Shown here piece by piece: positions 13,629-16,498 of a DNA stretch of 16,498 nucleotides. Numbering within the stretch: position 1 is the first letter of the stretch; the number at the start of each line of letters is the position of its first letter. The notes beneath the pieces are model-generated. The model searched no databases and was not told the DNA's origin. It was given only the letters and a program-made list of their open reading frames with translations. A program made the translations under genes and the position numbers. Source of the stretch: an uncultured Clostridia bacterium (GTDB lineage: Bacteria > Bacillota > Clostridia > UMGS1883); assembly GCA_947629615.1 (NCBI GenBank), contig CANRER010000017.1, positions 1-16,498 on the forward strand, given 5' to 3'.

Positions 13629-14885
13629 CTAAACCTCGTAAACTCTTTCTATGCTCGCCCCGATAGAGCGGAGCCTGCTTTCGATGCAGCTGTAGCCTCG
13701 GTCGATATAGTGAGGGTCGTTGATAACGGTCTTGCCCTCGGCGGCAAGGCCGGCAATTATCATCGCCGCCCCGGCCCGCAGGTCGGTGGCGCGGACGGGA
13801 GCCCCGCAAAGGCGGCCTCCGTTGATGATGGCGCTCTTGCCCTCAACGCGAATATCCGCGCCCATTCGCTGAAGCTCGCCTATATATTGGAAGCGGTTTT
13901 CCCAAACGTCCTCGGTCATAATGCTTGTCCCGCTGGCGGTGGAAAGCAGCGCCACCATCTGGGGCTGCATATCCGTGGGAAAGCCGGGGTAGTAGTTTGT
14001 TTTCACGCGGACGCCGTGAACGTCGCCGTCGCGCTCCACGCGAATGCTGTCGTCGTACTCCGTCACCTTAACGCCCATTTCCTCAAGCTTGGAAACCACC
14101 GATTCCATGTGCTTTGGTATAACGTTTTTTACCAGCACGTTCCCGCCGGCGGCCGCCGCCGCGAGCATGAAGGTGCCGGCCTCTATCTGGTCGGGGATTA
14201 TGCTGTATGTTCCGCCGTGCATTTTTTCCACGCCGTTTATGCGTATAACGTCGGTGCCCGCGCCGCGCACGTTTGCGCCCATAGTGTTGAGGAAGTTCGC
14301 CACATCTACGATGTGCGGCTCTCTCGCGGCGTTTTCGATAACGGTGCGCCCCTCGGCGAGGGCCGCCGCGAGCATGATATTAATTGTCGCGCCGACGCTG
14401 GCCGTATCGAGATATATGTTGTTGCCCTTAAGGCCTTCCGCCGTGGCGATTACCTGCCCGCGCACGGTGGCGACCTGCGCGCCGAGGGCGCGAAAGCCCT
14501 TTTCGTGCAGGTTTATCGGCCTCTGCCCGAAATTGCAGCCCCCCGGAAGGGCCACCTCGGCCTTGTGCAGCCGCCCGAGTAGCGCGCCCAGCAGGTAGTA
14601 CGAGGCGCGCATACGGCTTGCCATGTCGTAGGCGGCTATATGGGTGGTGAGCCGGCTGGCGTCGATGGATATTGTCGTTTCGTCGATATGCTCCACCTTC
14701 GCTCCGAGATAGCTCAGCATCTGCGTTATAAGCTTCACGTCCTTAATATTTGGCACGTTTTCTATCCGGCAAACGCCGTCCACAAGCAGAGCGGCGGGAA
14801 TGACGGCCACGGCGGCGTTTTTCGCGCCGCAAACGTCGATTTCGCCAAAGAGCCGTTTTCCGCCGATTATCTCTAACTTTTCCAA
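13629..14885 (-). CDS. murA: UDP-N-acetylglucosamine 1-carboxyvinyltransferase
   Basis: MurA, the first committed enzyme of peptidoglycan precursor synthesis, transferring enolpyruvate from PEP to UDP-GlcNAc. The 418 residues match the family. CGAKNA supplies catalytic Lys22 and Asn23; LPGGCNFGQRPINLH holds the PEP-binding, fosfomycin-reactive Cys117; the late FPTDMQPQ gives Asp305, equivalent to the catalytic Asp of the E. coli enzyme. Because Cys117 is present rather than Asp, the enzyme is expected to be of the fosfomycin-sensitive form. The start is TTG (14883-14885): an in-frame TGA lies six bases upstream, the family N-terminus begins exactly here, and a GGTGGT site lies seven bases away. 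It is the first gene of the murA-walJ-rlmH-mtaB operon. Firmicutes often carry two MurA paralogues; which one this is cannot be told. Confidence 0.97.
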   Translation of the reverse strand: MEKLEIIGGKRLFGEIDVCGAKNAAVAVIPAALLVDGVCRIENVPNIKDVKLITQMLSYLGAKVEHIDETTISIDASRLTTHIAAYDMASRMRASYYLLGALLGRLHKAEVALPGGCNFGQRPINLHEKGFRALGAQVATVRGQVIATAEGLKGNNIYLDTASVGATINIMLAAALAEGRTVIENAAREPHIVDVANFLNTMGANVRGAGTDVIRINGVEKMHGGTYSIIPDQIEAGTFMLAAAAAGGNVLVKNVIPKHMESVVSKLEEMGVKVTEYDDSIRVERDGDVHGVRVKTNYYPGFPTDMQPQMVALLSTASGTSIMTEDVWENRFQYIGELQRMGADIRVEGKSAIINGGRLCGAPVRATDLRAGAAMIIAGLAAEGKTVINDPHYIDRGYSCIESRLRSIGASIERVYEV

Positions 14886-14930
14886 ATATCACACCACCAA
14901 TCAAAGCGGAGTTGTCCATAATCATCTTAC

Positions 14931-14959
14931 ATTATATAACATCTCGGGCAAAAAATCAA
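14931..14959 (-). promoter_or_regulatory. Sigma-A-type promoter of the murA operon
   Basis: On the minus strand TTGATT (14954-14959) is followed after 17 nt by a perfect TATAAT (14931-14936). The predicted start is near 14924, giving a leader of about 40 nt. The rest of this 211-nt divergent gap is very AT-rich, including the AT palindrome near 14993-15004, and could act as UP-element-like DNA for both promoters. Confidence 0.82.
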
Positions 14960-15022
14960 GCATATTTTGAATAAATGTTGAATCGGCCACGAAAAATATT
15001 TTTTGAAAATTAAAAAAAACTA

Positions 15023-15051
15023 TAGACACAACTCAAAAAAAGTGGTAAAAT
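15023..15051 (+). promoter_or_regulatory. Promoter of the small coiled-coil protein gene
   Basis: TAGACA (15023-15028) is followed after 17 nt by TAAAAT (15046-15051), with an extended TGG before the -10. A-rich DNA lies directly upstream. The predicted start is near 15058. Confidence 0.68.
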
Positions 15052-15063
15052 ATAATTAATAAA

Positions 15064-15080
15064 TTGGGGTAAAGCCCCAA
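15064..15080 (+). other. Small hairpin at the 5' end of the coiled-coil gene transcript
   Basis: TTGGGG (15064-15069) and CCCCAA (15075-15080) form a 6-bp stem with a five-base loop, within about six bases of the predicted transcript start and four bases before the AGGAGGT site. No U run follows, so it is not a terminator; 5'-end hairpins of this kind can stabilise an mRNA, which is only inference here. Confidence 0.45.
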
Positions 15081-15096
15081 AAGAGGAGGTAACATT

Positions 15097-15507
15097 ATGG
15101 ATATGGATGGAATGATGAAAAAGCTGGGCGACGCCTTCAACACCGCCCGCGACAAGGTTTTGGATCTCACCGATAAGGCCGGTAAAAAGGCCGGCGAGGT
15201 TTACGATGTTGCCAAGCTGAAAATTCGGCTGAACGACATCCGCCGCGACATCTCGAGCCTTTATAAGGAAATCGGTCAGGCCGCCTATAACGCCCGTCAG
15301 GCCGGCGAGGACGTTTCCGCCGCCATAGGCGAGAAGTGCGGCGAGATCGAGCGTCTTTACAGCGAAATGGAGGAGCTTTCCAAAGAGGTGGAGCAGGAAA
15401 CCGGCGAGATAATGGACGCCTTTGCCGACGACGAACCCGCCGATGAACCCGCGGCCGAGCCCGCTCCCGTCGAAACCGAGGTCGTTGACGAGCAGCCGAA
15501 GGAGTAA
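15097..15507 (+). CDS. Small coiled-coil protein of unknown function with an acidic tail
   Basis: A 136-residue protein with no signal peptide and no membrane helix. Residues 1-36 are amphipathic and rich in Lys, Asp and Ala; 38-107 is predicted as a long heptad-type coiled coil (LNDIRRDISSLYKEIGQAAYNAR, then IGEKCGEIERLYSEMEELSKEVEQE). The tail (about 108-136) is Pro-Ala-Glu-Asp rich and disordered. Small Firmicute proteins with the same helical core (one helix pair with LYKEIG-type turns) are common, sometimes ending in a zinc ribbon; here the tail is acidic instead. I do not know a function. A near-perfect AGGAGGT lies 6 nt before the ATG and the promoter is good, so it is likely well expressed. 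Only a single Cys is present. Confidence 0.85.
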   Translation: MDMDGMMKKLGDAFNTARDKVLDLTDKAGKKAGEVYDVAKLKIRLNDIRRDISSLYKEIGQAAYNARQAGEDVSAAIGEKCGEIERLYSEMEELSKEVEQETGEIMDAFADDEPADEPAAEPAPVETEVVDEQPKE

Positions 15508-15552
15508 GTCCCTGCCTTGGCAATCTGTATAAAACAATTCTCACAAATTTAT

Positions 15553-15590
15553 GCAAATTGCCGAAAATATAAATTTCGGGCAAGTTTTGC
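15553..15590. other. Long imperfect inverted repeat upstream of the last gene
   Basis: GCAAATTGCCGAAA (15553-15566) pairs over 14 bp with the complementary arm ending at 15590, which carries a two-base and a one-base insertion. There is no T run on either side, so it is not a usual terminator for the coiled-coil gene; it lies just upstream of the next promoter and could be a binding site. Confidence 0.4.
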
Positions 15591-15603
15591 AAAAAACTCT
15601 TGC
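15580..15603. promoter_or_regulatory. Operator-like dyad overlapping the -35 of the last gene
   Basis: GCAAG (15580-15584) and CTTGC (15599-15603) are inverted around the perfect palindrome TTTTGCAAAA (15585-15594). The right half overlaps the -35 hexamer at 15600-15605. The position suits a repressor or another regulator; no regulator is identified. Confidence 0.4.
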
Positions 15604-15627
15604 AAATTTTCAATCTTATGATATACT
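15600..15627 (+). promoter_or_regulatory. Sigma-A-type promoter of the last gene
   Basis: TTGCAA (15600-15605) is followed after 16 nt by TATACT (15622-15627). The predicted start is near 15633-15635, giving a leader of about 110 nt that begins at the structured element described next. Confidence 0.65.
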
Positions 15628-15633
15628 TATAGT

Positions 15634-15742
15634 ATGTAATGAGTGGACGTGGCGTCATTGTGCCTTGAGGGTGGCACGGGCGCCGCTGCCCGAACATCGC
15701 AAAAAATTACATTTTTATTCCACTGTGAAAGGAGACCCCCAA
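15634..15742 (+). ncRNA. Candidate structured 5' leader (cis-regulatory RNA) of the last gene
   Basis: From the predicted transcript start, ATGTAAT (15634-15640) pairs with ATTACAT (15706-15712). Inside are three consecutive hairpins: GACG/CGTC (15646-15649 with 15653-15656), GTGCC/GGCAC (15660-15664 with 15673-15677, loop 15665-15672) and GGGC/GCCC (15678-15681 with 15688-15691). The eight-base loop TTGAGGGT is complementary at 7 of 8 positions to ACCCCCAA (15735-15742), which lies between the AAGGAG site (15729-15734) and the ATG. AGTGGA (15642-15647) can instead pair with TCCACT (15719-15724), crossing the closing helix. I do not recognise it as a known riboswitch class. Pairings were found by eye; short helices also arise by chance. 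Confidence 0.4.
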
Positions 15743-15743
15743 A

Positions 15744-16498
15744 ATGAAAAGTTTGTTTGGCAAGATCCTCGCCGGCGCGATGGGCTTTGCCGCGGCTGTC
15801 AGCATGACGGCCTTCGCCGCCGCGACGATTGACGAGGCGGGCGTAACGGTCGAGGTCGATAAGACCGCCAAGAGCGTTGTTGTTTCCGGTAAAATCGCCG
15901 GGCTCGACGCCGCCGCCAACGGCCAGGCCACCATTCTCGTGCTTCCCTCGGATAAGTCCCTTGCCGAAGATTTCGCCGATGCCGATATCATGCATATCGA
16001 CCAGGACAGCATTAGTGCCGACGGCTCGTTCGAGTTCAGCTTCACTCTGAACGACACCCTTATTAAGGATAACAAGGTGTTCAACGTGTACTGCGGCGGC
16101 ACCGACGTTACCAATCCTTATTCGGGTAATGGCAAGATTGATCTCACCCCCGAAGCCGCCGCGAGCTTCAAGCTTGTCGGCAAGGTAACCGTTCTTCAGG
16201 GCGCCGATGCCGGCAAGGTAGTCGCCCAGATAAAGAACACTACCACTAAGGCCAACGCCGTTGCCGGCACAGGCGACGAAAAGAACGTTGGTACATACAC
16301 CCTTACCGTTGATAAGGCGGGCCAGTATACCGTTGTTGTTGGCCGCGAAGGTTATCTTTACAGAGAAATCGCCGTAAACGCCACCGATGCGGAAACTACG
16401 GTTCCCGAAACGGTTCTGCTTGCCGGCGACGAAGTAAGCCGAGAAGCGGTAATCAAGAAACTCATTGCGATACAGTACGTTCGCAACGATATGGACTT
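15744..16498 (+). CDS. Exported beta-sandwich protein, N-terminal part (cut by the window end)
   Basis: The frame is open for 251 codons to the window edge. A signal peptide (1-25, MKSLFGKILAGAMGF then AAVSMTAFA) is followed by a cleavage site AFA before A26. Residues about 28-135 look like an Ig-like beta domain (VTVEVDKTAKSVVVSGKI, ATILVLPSDK, SFEFSFTLND). Residues about 148-225 look like a carboxypeptidase-regulatory-type beta sandwich (FKLVGKVTVLQGADAGKVVAQI, then GTYTLTVDKAGQYTVVVGREGYLYREI). It then continues LLAGDEVSREAVIKKLIAI. In Firmicute surface proteins a LLAGDxN sequence after such a domain often opens a dockerin-like repeat, but the calcium-binding Asn and Asp pattern is not met here, so this is a weak hint only. 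AAGGAG lies 9 nt before the ATG. Strong codon bias and the structured leader suggest regulated expression. Confidence 0.8.
   Translation, partial: MKSLFGKILAGAMGFAAAVSMTAFAAATIDEAGVTVEVDKTAKSVVVSGKIAGLDAAANGQATILVLPSDKSLAEDFADADIMHIDQDSISADGSFEFSFTLNDTLIKDNKVFNVYCGGTDVTNPYSGNGKIDLTPEAAASFKLVGKVTVLQGADAGKVVAQIKNTTTKANAVAGTGDEKNVGTYTLTVDKAGQYTVVVGREGYLYREIAVNATDAETTVPETVLLAGDEVSREAVIKKLIAIQYVRNDMD

Noticed and set aside
15064..15080. GGGG/CCCC hairpin as a terminator for an upstream transcript
   Set aside because: No T run follows, and no plus-strand gene lies directly upstream; it is within the leader of the coiled-coil gene.
1..16498. CRISPR array, tRNA or rRNA genes, insertion sequence, phage or defence genes
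   Set aside because: I looked for regularly spaced repeats, tRNA-like cloverleaf ends with CCA-type tails, transposase motifs and paired terminal repeats, and found none I can support. All sizeable reading frames fit core or surface genes.

Overview
The window is ordinary, dense, GC-rich bacterial chromosome. Sigma-A-type promoters, strong AGGAGG ribosome binding sites, Gram-positive style signal peptides, the murA-walJ-rlmH cluster and a small ECF sigma factor paired with a one-helix anti-sigma protein all point to a Firmicute, most likely of class Clostridia (perhaps Oscillospirales-like). The class is inferred from gene style, not from any search. I saw no rRNA, tRNA, CRISPR array, insertion sequence or phage gene.

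Layout. (1) 1-2182, minus strand: an HPr-like protein without a histidine, then hisA, then the fused hisIE, then the start of an AI-2E-family membrane protein that leaves the window. (2) 2183-6768, plus strand: a 1440-residue exported, modular surface-binding protein made of jelly-roll, Ig-like and MucBP-like modules, with no recognisable enzyme domain and no wall anchor, closed by a strong terminator. (3) 6783-9634, plus strand: a dGTPase-like HD hydrolase, then glutamyl-tRNA synthetase with its own promoter. (4) 9675-11023, minus strand: ECF sigma factor and anti-sigma factor with an ATGA overlap and an ECF-type, probably self-controlled promoter. (5) 11050-14959, minus strand: the operon murA-walJ-rlmH-mtaB (cell wall precursor synthesis, a WalJ-type hydrolase, 23S rRNA methylation, tRNA methylthiolation) from one good sigma-A promoter. 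(6) 15023-16498, plus strand: a small coiled-coil protein, then the N-terminal half of another exported protein behind an unusual leader.

The most interesting non-coding signals are two. One is the leader of the last gene: three small hairpins lie inside a closing helix that starts at the predicted transcription start, and one loop is complementary at 7 of 8 bases to the stretch between the Shine-Dalgarno sequence and the ATG. The other is a 19-bp hairpin that holds both the ribosome binding site and the start codon of the AI-2E-like gene while also looking like the hisIE terminator. Both are candidates read by eye, without folding or comparative data.

No stretch longer than 300 bases lacks a gene. 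The larger gaps (2136-2403, 14886-15096, 15508-15743) hold the promoters, dyads and leader listed below.
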